Assembly: GCA_010093685.1 (NCBI GenBank) | Contig: MU006218.1 | Span: 159,766-223,765 of the forward strand | DNA from: Ophiobolus disseminans | Lineage: Eukaryota > Ascomycota > Dothideomycetes > Pleosporales > Phaeosphaeriaceae | Direction: 5' to 3' | Length of the DNA: 64,000 nt | In this document: piece after piece, positions 21,169 through 30,733 of the stretch | Numbering within the stretch: position 1 is the first letter of the stretch | Layout: each line of letters starts with the position of its first letter | Notes under the pieces: generated by a model | What the model saw: the letters and a program-made list of their open reading frames with translations, nothing else | Database searches by the model: none | What the model was told of the DNA's origin: nothing | Program-made: the position numbers and the translations under genes

Positions 21169-23073
21169 TTAATAGATGCAGAAGTCTTCGGCAGGCGTCC
21201 CGCTCTTCTTCCATTTCTCATATGCATGTCCTGTCATCACGTCGTACACATAGCTTGGCCCCACCAATCTCCAGAGATCTCCGACTGGTCGTAAAAGAAA
21301 TAACAATTGGCCAGAATCAACGCTTGTGCTCCACTCATCGTCATGCAGTGTGGTTTTGCCAAAAAGGACGACAAGTACGTCGCCCTTTTCGACGATTGGG
21401 GGACCAAGCCCTAGCGTATTATGGCTGGTGCCAAATAGCTTCTTGTTGGGTAAGTGGTGTTGACATAGTCCAAGGAAATCGTACGCCATATCGACACCAG
21501 AGCTGTCATTTTCCATGTTGGTAGGATCATTTATCGGTAGCGGACGGTTGGGAAGGTCAAGATTGAGGAACGCCTGACAAGATTTTGCCTGAAAGAGGGT
21601 TTGGCTAGTGGACGGACGAGTCCCGCGCTTGAGATAGAAAGGCGACGATCGCTCAAGCTTGGCGCCATGGGTTGCCGTATATGCCACAGACACAGGATCA
21701 AACTTTTTCCATATACGGCGGAGTAAAGTCTGCACTTGCTTCTCCGATCGTGGAAGCGATAGTCCACCTTCGAGAGTATCTACCACATCAACTCGAAAAC
21801 CCCGAATGGAGATACACTCCTGGTCTGTACGCATGCTCTTCGTAATCCCTGGATCCTCATTGGTACTCATGTTCTTGGTATTCAGGTAGTACCAGCTCCA
21901 TTCCTTCCATCGTGGTACCCAGGAAAGCCAGTCGTCGTCAATTGCTTTCTCGTGGTGAACACAAAGCAGTGCATCAATTCTCTTGTCCTGAATAAGACAT
22001 TTCTCTACAACCTGCTTGTATGCTTCTAGCACACCGGTGGAGTAGTCGGGCCGAACAAAGACATGTGGGAATTTTGGATACTTTTCAAGCTGCTGTAAAG
22101 CCAGCAACCCGTATACTCTGTCGCGTTCATCACTGAACTTACAATGTTGTGCTAACTCAAGAAGCTCTAGGAAATAATATGGTGTAGATCTCTCTCCTTG
22201 CATCTGGAGTCGAACCGAGTACATACTTTCTAGTCCCACGAAGCCTCCACGAGCCTCGATCACTTCGATTGAGGCCCCTAGATCTTGTAACCGCATCAAT
22301 CGCTCCAATGCAATATAAACGCGGTTTAAGTCTATGCGGGATTGGCCCCAACAAACGTCCATGGAGGATGCAAGAGCTACTTCTTGAATGACCCAACCTC
22401 GTTGGAACACCGGGCTCGATAGCAGCCGTGTCAAAGCCATGACGATTGGCGCATCCAGTCCATCAACTTGTGGCTGATGATGCAGTGATGGCAAGTAGGC
22501 ACTGATAGAAAACCAAGACGAAAGAGGTGTTATCCAATCGTGCGTTCGGTACAGGTCTTTCAAGGTTTGAGCAGTGACGCAGTCAAGGAATTGAAAGGCG
22601 ATGTCTGTGACTTCCGCCGTCTCATTTCCGACCCACAACAGGACCTTGGTGGCTTTCGAGTATATGCTCGCCATAAGCTGCACCTGCGCATTTCGTTCCT
22701 TGACATTCTGTTGGTCGATGCATATAGCGTCTGCCCACAAACACCTCGGCTCGAGTGGACTTCGAAACGAGCAGAAGACTTCGAATAAATTTCGAGTAAT
22801 TGCTAGGTATTTTCCATCGCATATTATAGATTCGCGGTCTTTCGCATCTCCCCAAGCATATGATATCGCTTCATAAGACTGATCCAAGGACGAGTCGACT
22901 TGTAGAAGCGAGCACTGCGAAGGCGCATCCTCATTGCCTGGAGCTAATCGCAGTAAACGGATATGCTGTGGAGACTGCAGTGGCTCGTATTCGTACACCT
23001 GCTCTTGTCGGCCATGCTGTAGCAGCAGAATGCCATTTGAAGGCTCGATGTGCGCCAGGCTGGTAGAAGTCAT
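21169..23073 (-). CDS. Heterokaryon-incompatibility (HET) domain protein
   Basis: Single exon, 634 residues from an ATG at 23073. The N-terminal half carries the HET domain: YEAISYAWGD near residue 66, then LWADAICIDQQN and QVQLMASIYSKATKVLLWVG. This is the conserved HET core, in which ISYAWG and the WADAICINQ-like block are diagnostic. HET domains trigger cell death on fusion of unlike strains when brought together by partner proteins; here no NACHT, ankyrin or WD repeats follow, so it is a stand-alone HET protein. The C-terminal half is not recognised. Such proteins are expanded in Pezizomycotina and often sit in accessory regions, as here. Whether it acts in incompatibility cannot be told from sequence. 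Confidence 0.9.
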   Translation of the reverse strand: MTSTSLAHIEPSNGILLLQHGRQEQVYEYEPLQSPQHIRLLRLAPGNEDAPSQCSLLQVDSSLDQSYEAISYAWGDAKDRESIICDGKYLAITRNLFEVFCSFRSPLEPRCLWADAICIDQQNVKERNAQVQLMASIYSKATKVLLWVGNETAEVTDIAFQFLDCVTAQTLKDLYRTHDWITPLSSWFSISAYLPSLHHQPQVDGLDAPIVMALTRLLSSPVFQRGWVIQEVALASSMDVCWGQSRIDLNRVYIALERLMRLQDLGASIEVIEARGGFVGLESMYSVRLQMQGERSTPYYFLELLELAQHCKFSDERDRVYGLLALQQLEKYPKFPHVFVRPDYSTGVLEAYKQVVEKCLIQDKRIDALLCVHHEKAIDDDWLSWVPRWKEWSWYYLNTKNMSTNEDPGITKSMRTDQECISIRGFRVDVVDTLEGGLSLPRSEKQVQTLLRRIWKKFDPVSVAYTATHGAKLERSSPFYLKRGTRPSTSQTLFQAKSCQAFLNLDLPNRPLPINDPTNMENDSSGVDMAYDFLGLCQHHLPNKKLFGTSHNTLGLGPPIVEKGDVLVVLFGKTTLHDDEWSTSVDSGQLLFLLRPVGDLWRLVGPSYVYDVMTGHAYEKWKKSGTPAEDFCIY

Positions 23074-23562
23074 TCTTGGATGTCCACACGATCAGATGTC
23101 GTTGTCAAGCTGGAGTGAGCGCTGTGGCGCAAACAAAGAGCATAAAAGTAGAAAAATCCCAATCATCAGAATTGTGTCACAGTGCTGTTTCGGAGGTTGT
23201 CAACGAGAAGGTTGTTAGGGTTTCAAGGCTGAGAGAAGTTGCGGGGTTGCCTAGTCGGCTGAGAATGTGCGCTAAGAACATGCAGGTGCAGGTGCTGCGC
23301 CACACCACATTGACTCAGCATCGAGCAGCAATACGTCTAGGAAAGGTGTTGCTGAGAGTTTCAACGACAATGACATTTTCAAACTTAAACTCGATGTTGG
23401 TTTGTGTAAATTGCAATGTAACTCCAAGGTTCTTTCGAATGAACTACCATATGCCACCCAGATCTGACTTTGCTTCCCTACTCAAAGAGATGCCTGCCAG
23501 AAGTGTATTCTGAAAATCCCGCATACCAAGAGTCCGAAACCATGTGTACCACAGCAGGTACA
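23074..23562. other. Intergenic, HET promoter
   Basis: 489 bases between the HET start codon and the stop codon of the upstream same-strand gene. It must contain the HET promoter. No other gene is seen. Confidence 0.5.
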
Positions 23563-24339
23563 TCACATTGGAATCTTCGCAGCCACAACCTCAACACCAG
23601 GATACATCAGTTCAATTTGCGCCCTCACCGCATCCCTCGTATACTTCGCCGCACACCTAATATTCTGACGAGATAAATTCCACAACATGTCCTCAGTCAT
23701 TGCCACGCATATAGTATGTAGGCTTCGTAAATATGGCAACACCCAGCTGTTAACGGCATCTACTGGGTCCGCGTCGTACATGTGCCCTGGAAGCGTTCCA
23801 GCACAGATGATGGTATCTATCCTGAAGCGGATTTTGGTGATAAGCTCACGATGGGCAGGGTGTTGCTGATTAAGCCAAGTGGATAGAATGTTGGGGTCGT
23901 TGGCGTCGATGGTGAATTGGGCCCATGGCAGTAGTGCGGTTTCTGCATAGAGCTGGCGCCAGGTTGTGAGAAGTGTAGTAGCTCGCGCTGGTTTGGAATG
24001 TTTTGTTGTTGCGCCGAGTGTGTGGATGTACTTGATGCGACAGATTCGTTCTCCTATGGCATGCCTGAAAATTTCATGTCGTATTTCAGGCGGCAGCTTC
24101 AACAAGGGCGAGTCTTGCTGATTCTGTCTCGCGCTACAACAAGTCAGTATCACCCTCCCACCTCATTTAAATCCCACTTACATCTTGAGGAACTTGCCAG
24201 TCTTGCGCTCGACATCCAGTAAACCATTTTCGAAGAACCGCACCTTCTTGTATCGGCGCTTTGTGACCCCGGCCGCGGTGTCCTTCGAGGTTCCCGTGGG
24301 CAAGGTGAAGGCCTTGTTGGTAGGCTTTCGAGGTGCCAT
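23563..24339 (-). CDS. LPxEIR (F-box-like) family protein, paralogue 1
   Basis: Exons 24182-24339 and 23563-24133 with a 48-base intron; 242 residues. Exon 1 encodes a basic leader beginning MAPRKPTNK and ending near GKFLK. Exon 2 opens with SPLLKLPPEIRHEIF, a short motif like the start of F-box/2EXR-type domains common in Pleosporales, followed by a conserved W/CRQLYAETALLP block. The role of the family is not established; such domains usually mediate protein contacts. The neighbour at 25041-25850 has the same layout, leader and intron phase, so the two are tandem duplicates. The start follows the shared MAPRKP leader. Confidence 0.75.
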
Positions 24340-25040
24340 ACTGGGTAGCTGCGTGAGTTGGGTTGGCCTGGTAGTGTAGCTGAAGAGTTGGAGAGTCAGG
24401 ATCGATGGGTTATAAGTAGAAGGGGTCAAATGGCTAGTGTTTGGATAGGTAAAGGTAAGGAAACAAGTGAGAGAAGACGAAGTGAGAGCATAGGAAGCTA
24501 TGGTAAAGATGAACAGACAGTCAAAAGGATGGCAAAGAGATCTCAAGACGTGAGAGAGCGAGGAGGAACAGTTCGGAATCTGTATGAAACCTGTGATGCA
24601 ATTGAGGAAGCTCAGCTTTACCTAAGATCGCGCCCACATATAGTGCCAAAGACTCATCTCCAAATCATAGAAGCAATTCCAAATAAGCGTGACGTCCATG
24701 CGCTGAGTGTTTGCGAGATCTGCCGTAGCACGTCTCGTGCATCGCAAATCGGCACCCGCAAGTTCTCGTTCGCGTTCGAGCAATCCTTCTTCAGCTCAAC
24801 GTCACCTGAGGCATGAACTTTACGCATCTTTCAATGTCCGTGAACACAAGGGCCCAGTGTCCACGGCTGCTACAGCTCAAGCTAGGTGAACTAGGTCCCC
24901 GGCTGTTATTTCAGAGCGCATTTGGCTAAGACCATCCTGAAGATTACTCCGTCTAAGAGCAGCCCCTGCATAATTATAATGCCAGCTGAATTCGAGTCAG
25001 CTTCTGAGATCTTGTGCATGGTTCTGCTAGCTGACGTGAC
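24340..25040. other. Intergenic between tandem paralogues
   Basis: About 700 bases containing the promoter of paralogue 1 and the 3' end of paralogue 2. A plus-strand frame at 24358-24816 has no recognisable content and is taken as chance. Confidence 0.45.
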
Positions 25041-25850
25041 TCACTCATCATCGAAAGCCCTCCAACTCATGCTCATCTTCTCGATCGTGATCTCGTACCC
25101 TTTAGCCAGCATGGCAGGCGCAATTTCTGATTGAAGGAACGCCTCACATGCAGCAAAAGGTTGTTCCTCCCAATCGTCAGCGAAGATACAAATCTTGATG
25201 TGCTGCAAGCTTGGAAGCTGTTTGCGATGGTCCACCCTGCTAAACATTCCCCTCGCCCGATTCCTATTGTAATCGGCCCTCATATCTCTCGATACTAGCT
25301 CGAACTGCACTTCGCGAAGTTGATTGCCCTGGAATTTGCGGAACGCACTCAAACTGGACTTCATCTGGTTGGACAGATTCCACGAAAACGTGTTGGCAGA
25401 AAAGGGAAGAAGCGCGGTCTCGGCATAGATCTGGCGGCAGGTGCGTAAAAGCTCGAAGGGTTTTTCGCGTTCGCATGGCCTGAGCATCAAGACGCTATGA
25501 TCGCGGATGCCGTAACGTGTATCGCGGATCAGCTTGCCGCCCAGAACGAGGTGCCAGATTTTGTTACGGATCTCGGAAGGTAGACGTAGAAGAGGCGACG
25601 CCTGATTGTTCCTAACACTGGTTGGCAGTCAGCCTCTCGCGCGTAGGGAAGAGATGCAGTTGACGAGTTGCAGATTTCAGCGTATGATTACTTACAGCTC
25701 TCGCTCATGACCCTTGGGCGTGATGTTCAGCATTCCGTTCTTAAACCTATGGTACCCTCGAGCAGGACGCTTAGCAATACGGCCATCGCTCTTCTTTCCG
25801 GCGGGCACTTTGTCACGCTTCTCCTTGTCGGCTGGCTTGCGAGGCGCCAT
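25041..25850 (-). CDS. LPxEIR (F-box-like) family protein, paralogue 2
   Basis: Exons 25696-25850 and 25041-25611 with an 84-base intron; 241 residues. The leader MAPRKPADKEKRDK is shared with paralogue 1, and exon 2 opens SPLLRLPSEIRNKIW, then a TCRQIYAETALLP block. The second exon is 571 bases in both paralogues and the intron is phase 2 in both, so they arose by duplication of a spliced gene. The proteins differ widely apart from these blocks, so the duplication is not recent. The leader is very rich in Lys and Arg and could carry a nuclear localisation signal. Function unknown. Confidence 0.75.
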
Positions 25851-26599
25851 GGTGGTTGCACTTGAGGTTGGAATTGACGTGGAGCGAGCGGTAGCTGGTG
25901 GTAAATCGGTGTGCAAGATGTAGGAAGGCCACCAGTCGGGCACTAGTCAATGAGACGGTGATGCGAAGAGTTTGAAGTGAAGATGAAGATGAAAGAGGAA
26001 GTGGCAGTGAAGATGAAGATGGAGCTAGTGACATGCGCCAAGAATGATGAAGATAGTATTTTGGTGGTGACTTTGATTTATGGGCCCAACGTCAGACGGT
26101 GCAGTGTCCAGTGGTATGTTGCAAGCTGACCATCATAGCTCTGCTGTTCGCCATTAACGGCATCGCATGCACTGTTCATCTTATCACGGATTAAGCTCTC
26201 TGTATCTTCAGGTGCATCGCTACAGCTCATCTGTATCTTCCTAATATATGTCAGTATGTCCTCATGACGGTAGCAGGCTGACGAAATAAAGGCCGTGTAA
26301 CGTGCTCAGAGAGAAGATTATTCTTACTCGTCACTGACAACTCCATACGATTCGAAGCATCAGACTGCAGAGAAGTCCTCAGCCTCGCCTCAAGCATGGT
26401 GCGGTCTCCGCCTAAGGATGACGATAACGTGATTTTCATCATTGCAAGTAGGATGTGAGGGAGAAAGGGAGAACATACCTTCAATGAGAGCGTTCGACGT
26501 TTACAAGCGACTTCTCGAGCCTGAAGCTCTGCGCTGCCGAGACAAAGTTGTCGTCGAGTAAAGCGTCGTGACTGAAGCCCATTGATTGCATGTGCCCCA
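25851..26599. other. Intergenic
   Basis: About 750 bases. The right part is probably the 3' UTR of the DUF3807 gene; a short frame at 26481-26669 overlaps its end in another frame. The left part is the promoter of paralogue 2, with purine-rich GAAGATGAAG repeats near 25975-26020. Confidence 0.4.
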
Positions 26600-27242
26600 T
26601 CAGTAGTCCAAATCTAGAGCCTCCTCCTTTAGAACGTCTGGACCGTTCGCCTGGTGCCACGGATCCCACTCGTCGCTCTCCTCATCCCCTTGCTTCACTT
26701 GGGGACTTTCGCTCTGTTTTTGCTCCCTATTGAGTCTCATCTGTCTTTTCTTTATCTTGTACCTGTCTCGGTTTCGCTTGTTCTTGGCCTTCGTTCTAGC
26801 ACTGCTGGTAGCCCACTGCTGTGACTTCGGTTGCACCGGCTGCACCGAGTTCGTGGGTGCTGATGCAAGGCTCGCGGCGTCTTTTGCGTCGTCGGAAGCC
26901 TCCCCCTCTTCAGACACCTCGCCAGCTTCTCGTCGCTCCCGCTGTAGTCTGCGCTTGCGGAGGATGGCCTGGATCTCCGAATGACGGAACATGGCGATCT
27001 GCTCGTCGGTGAGGGTGCGCTTGGTGCCGTCACGATAATAGCCTAGGCTGTCGTCTTCCTCCTCGTAGTACTCTTCCGTAGCTTCAGTTTTGACGCCATG
27101 GAGGATGTGCTCGGGTGTAGGCGCATTGGGGAAGTGTTGCGCGTGAAATGCGACGAGATCGTTCTAGAATATCAGCGCATTGTACAACAGAGCTTAGACA
27201 GAATAAACTCACAATAGTGACAGTCGGAATTTCTAGCGACAT
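26600..27242 (-). CDS. DUF3807 family protein
   Basis: Exons 27213-27242 (30 bases, MSLEIPTVTI) and 26600-27163, intron 49 bases; 197 residues. The N-terminal part has FHAQHFPNA, then an acidic YYEEEDDSLGYY and TLTDEQIAMFRHSEI, the conserved core of DUF3807, a fungal family of unknown function. The rest is highly charged: an Arg/Glu helix (RKRRLQRERREAGEV), a linker, then a basic KNKRNRDRYKIKKRQ segment that may be a nuclear signal, ending acidic. The short first exon is supported because it restores the start of the domain. It diverges from the fasciclin gene over 245 bases. Confidence 0.8.
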
Positions 27243-27487
27243 ATTGATGGGTGAAGACTATAAAGAGAGTACTCAGATACAGCCCTATGAAGGGCACATT
27301 ATCACATCGGTGAAGACATTAGTGGACCAAAAGTCGCAGTCGCGAATGTGCAAAGGATGCCTGCCGATCATTCACGCGCTATCACGAGGCTTGGCTTCAC
27401 CGCGGCATGACGTCTGTGCGTACCACCTCGAACAGCCGCAACATACAAAGCCTACCACAACGCCATACCTACAGCCTCTAAACGATC
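27243..27487. promoter_or_regulatory. Divergent promoter, DUF3807 / fasciclin
   Basis: Only 245 bases separate the start codons of two oppositely transcribed genes, so they must share promoter DNA. No specific element was identified. Confidence 0.5.
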
Positions 27488-28629
27488 ATGAAAACTCGAT
27501 CAATAGTTGCATGCCCTCTTGCAAGCGTTTGCCTATTTCTTGCTTGCTCCGCAGAGTCCCGCCCGTTCGATACCATCCGGAAGTCGTTCGACGTCCTCGG
27601 CGAGCAGTCACCTTTGCACGACCTCATAATGCCTCCTGCGGAAGAAGTGTCTACTGGTGTGATCATCTCCGACGTCATCGGGAAGACGCAAAACATAGCC
27701 ATTTTCAGCGGTCTGACAAGGGACATCGACGCTGTAGCGGGGCGCCTCGACAACGCCGGACAGAACGCCACGGTTCTCGCACCAGACAACAGCGTGATGC
27801 GCGGTCTGAAGAGGAAGCCATGGGAAGATCCTGAAGACTACGATAGCTTTGGCACAAGCGCATATGAGGGTAGCGCAGGAGAGGACCGAGCGCGGAAGAA
27901 TCTTGAACGCTTCGTGCAGAGACATATCGTACCTCAGAGTCCATGGGAGGAAGGCAAAAAGATCAAAACTCTTGCTGGTAATGAAGTCTGGTGGGAGAAT
28001 AAGGACGGCCAAAAGAAGGTAAGTCGTTGTGTATTTCGCTTCTGCGTAGTCGCCGCCGGGACCCACTGCAAACACTTTTTCAACCCCACATGAGCCCGAC
28101 CTCTTGTTGAAGCCTGAAAAGAACGGCCCACACACACAAGTCTCTATTCCTGGGTCCCCAGTCGTGTTACTCAAGTACACACTTTTCGTTTTCGACCCTA
28201 TTTTTTTTCTTCGTATATCTACGAGGTAGAGCACCAATACTTCATCAATACCACCAAGGTGAGATGGCCGAGTTGGTTATGGCGCCAGGTTAAGGTTTTC
28301 TGCATTCGGTTAGCATCGTCTACAGTTCTTAACGTATTTCCTGGTCACGAAAGTGGCGTGGGTTCAAGTCCCACTCTCATCATTATTCTTTTTGTTTTTT
28401 GCCCACACCCACCACTACCTCACCTCAATGGCGACAGTAACAACACGAGCCGGCTCCTGCGCGTCGCTTGTTATTGTCTTTGTATCTGTCTTTTTTGCAC
28501 TGATGACTTTTGCATCTTACCAAGAGCTGACCAATTTCGCAGATCCAGCCGGGCAATGTCCAGGTCACAAGCATAGCTGACAAAGTCTCCAACGGCGAGG
28601 TATGGATTCTGGGAGGATCACTGGCATAA
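27488..28629 (+). CDS. Secreted fasciclin (FAS1) domain protein
   Basis: Exons 27488-28018 and 28543-28629; 205 residues. Residues 1-23 form a signal peptide (MKTRSIVACPLASVCLFLAC...). A FAS1 domain follows: VISDVIGKTQNIAIF at its start, NATVLAPDNSVM as the H1-like box, a conserved VQRHIVP, and in exon 2 VQVTSIADKVSNGEVWIL as the closing strand. FAS1 domains mediate adhesion on cell surfaces. The intron is 524 bases, about ten times the local norm, and contains a complete tRNA-Leu gene in the same orientation. Without splicing the protein would end after 26 extra residues and lack the last FAS1 strand, so the two-exon model is preferred; the phase is 0 on both sides. Confidence 0.82.
28258..28382 (+). 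tRNA. tL(AAG): tRNA-Leu (AAG), intron-containing
   Basis: Cloverleaf read by eye. Acceptor stem GGTGAGA (28258-28264) pairs with TCTCATC (28375-28381) with one G-T pair. The D arm is GCC/GGC with a GAGTTGGTTAT loop. Anticodon stem CCAGG (28285-28289) pairs with CCTGG (28340-28344), the anticodon is AAG (28292-28294), with an intron of about 43 bases after position 37 (28296-28338). A long variable arm CAC-GAAA-GTG marks class II (Leu/Ser), and the T arm is GTGGG-TTCAAGT-CCCAC. A is at the discriminator position (28382). T runs (TTCTTTTTGTTTTTT) follow directly as a Pol III terminator. It lies wholly inside the intron of the fasciclin gene. Confidence 0.9.
28383..28402 (+). terminator. Pol III terminator of tRNA-Leu
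   Basis: T-rich runs (TTCTTTTTGTTTTTT) begin a few bases after the tRNA 3' end, the usual RNA polymerase III stop signal. Confidence 0.7.
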
Positions 28630-29321
28630 GCACGGAAGTCTGGGGACACGACATTACGAATTCGGCTGCACATGCTGCTTACGACGAAGATCAATCACAA
28701 GCACTACTAGTGGTTTGCCCTCATGTTGACTACCAAGGAACTCGTTCATGGTTGGTAATGCATCACGAATTTTTTTTCTTGTCCTCTACATCCAAACTAG
28801 AAGCCTGTATGTCCTCACAGCACTATAAGAGAGCTTAGAGATTTCAATAGGGATTTGAAGGTAGACAGGAAGACGTCATTGTACAGTAGCTGCTGGTTAA
28901 TTTTGGTGCAATACCAAATACGAACTCCTTCGTAGACATGGTCATCCTTCATTGGCATTCTCGGAGCGTGGATTCTTCTCATTGGTAACTCAAGAGAATA
29001 GTCTCATTTTGTGCTTGTCAGATCACCCAAACACGAATGTTTCTTCAACTAATAAGCAGTCCTGTCTAGACTCACATCACTGTGCATTGGTAGTTCGCCA
29101 CATACAACCCAGTTTGTAAGCTAGACCAGGTCATCTTCCGACAGCTGAGCTAAGATGAGCCATGCTTTCCGAGCTTCAAGCTCCAGAGCTCCCCTCCCCA
29201 CCCCCACTTTAGCAACTACATAAACACCACACCACAGCATGGCACGCCAACCATATACCACGCGCTCAGCAACTACATATCATACCCCACATCCCACCCC
29301 AAAACCACCAACACCACCACC
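28630..29321. other. Intergenic
   Basis: About 690 bases with no supported gene; it holds the fasciclin 3' UTR and the promoter of the metallo-hydrolase gene. Confidence 0.5.
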
Positions 29322-30375
29322 ATGAACTTCCAATCCGGCGAGCTAGCCATTTGCGAAACATGCGGCACCCAATACGACGTCCCACTGTCCTCGCCCCCAA
29401 CCAGCTGTCGAATCTGCGATGTCCGTACCGCCAACCCTCCCCCAACTTTCCACTTTACTAACAACACATGTAGGATCCCCGCCAATACGTTCCCGCCTCA
29501 GGTCAAACATGGACAAGCCTGTCTCAATCCCTCCAACAAAATACCTTCGAAACCGACCCCTCGGATCCACGCATACACTACATATCCACCAAGCCACTCA
29601 CGCCTGCCGAACTCCCCGCCAGTCTCGCATCCTCCACATCCACGCGCAAGCAACTCGGCATCGGACAGCGCGCCATCCTACTCGAAACGCAGCATGGAAA
29701 CGTGCTCTGGGACTTGGTGGCTTTTATTGATCAAGAGACGGTGGATTTCGTGAAGAGTAAAGGCGGACTCAAAGCAATCATAATAAGCCACCCCCATTTC
29801 TACACCACGCACCTCGAATGGGCGCGAATCTTCGCATGCCCCGTATACATCAGCGCTTCCGACTCAACATGGCTCAACCGCACCGATACAAACTCAGTGC
29901 GGCGCTGGATCACCGGTACACAAGCAATCCCAGAAGTCAATGGCGCAGTGACGGCAATACAATGCGGGGGCCATTTCGACGGCAGCTTGGTTTTGCTATG
30001 GGAGAAGAAGTTGTTTATTGCGGATACGATGATGAGTGTGCCGAGTGGATTTTATCACAAAGATAGATTACCAGGCACAGTGAGTTTTAGCTTTCAGTGG
30101 AGTTATCCGAATTGTACGTCTAGCATGCCCTCACACCCCTCTCCCCCCTACCAGTCTCGCAAGTGCTTATTGTGTTAGTGATTCCCCTCCCGCCGTCCAA
30201 GATCCACGGGATATGGAAAGCCATCAAGCCGTTCGAGTTCGATACCACGTATGGTGCGTTTCCGGGGCAGAATGTGACGCGGCCGGATCTGAAAGCGCAA
30301 GTGTTGGAGAGCATGAAGATTTTCTGTAGAGTGGGTGGGCACGAGAATGCTGCGGTGTATGAGGAGACATTGTGA
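29322..30375 (+). CDS. Metallo-beta-lactamase-fold protein with N-terminal zinc ribbon
   Basis: Exons 29322-29420, 29474-30113 and 30179-30375; 311 residues. The N-terminus has two CxxC pairs (Cys 11/14 and 29/32), a small zinc ribbon. After it comes an MBL-type fold: GNVLWDLVAFID, then ISHPHFYTTHLEW in place of the classical HxHxDH, QCGGHFDGS and FIADTM. The HPHFYTTH variant is found in a group of eukaryotic MBL proteins; substrates are unknown, and loss of the Asp could mean altered metal chemistry. The first donor is GTCCGT rather than GTAAGT but restores a continuous frame at ICD/DPRQY. The last acceptor was chosen among three because only it continues the conserved LIPLPPSKIHGIW. Confidence 0.75.
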
Positions 30376-30733
30376 AGCAGAAGAGTCGGGACAAAGTACC
30401 ACATCACCCTCACTTTCAAAACCAAAAAATGCATCAAAGACGTTGTTCAATCTCAATTGCTAAGACACTCTTTGTACTCTTGAAAAAAAGACCCCCATTT
30501 CCCATTCTCAAAACGCATCAGCACACTCGTGTGCGCTGGCACAGACGCAGGCCTTAATCCGAGCCGCTCGCCAATCTCGTGCTAGAAATGCTCTTGAAGC
30601 AATATGTTACATGTACAGTGCCGCCATGACTGCGTGACTCCAAGAATGGGTCAAAAGCTGTCCGTGAAAGACTCGTCCCTTACGCTCCAAATCGGTGCTC
30701 AATCGTCGTGCTCAAAGAAGAGTAGGTTTGCCC
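30376..30733. other. Convergent intergenic region
   Basis: 358 bases between two stop codons facing each other; 3' UTRs of both neighbours. Nothing else is seen. Confidence 0.5.
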
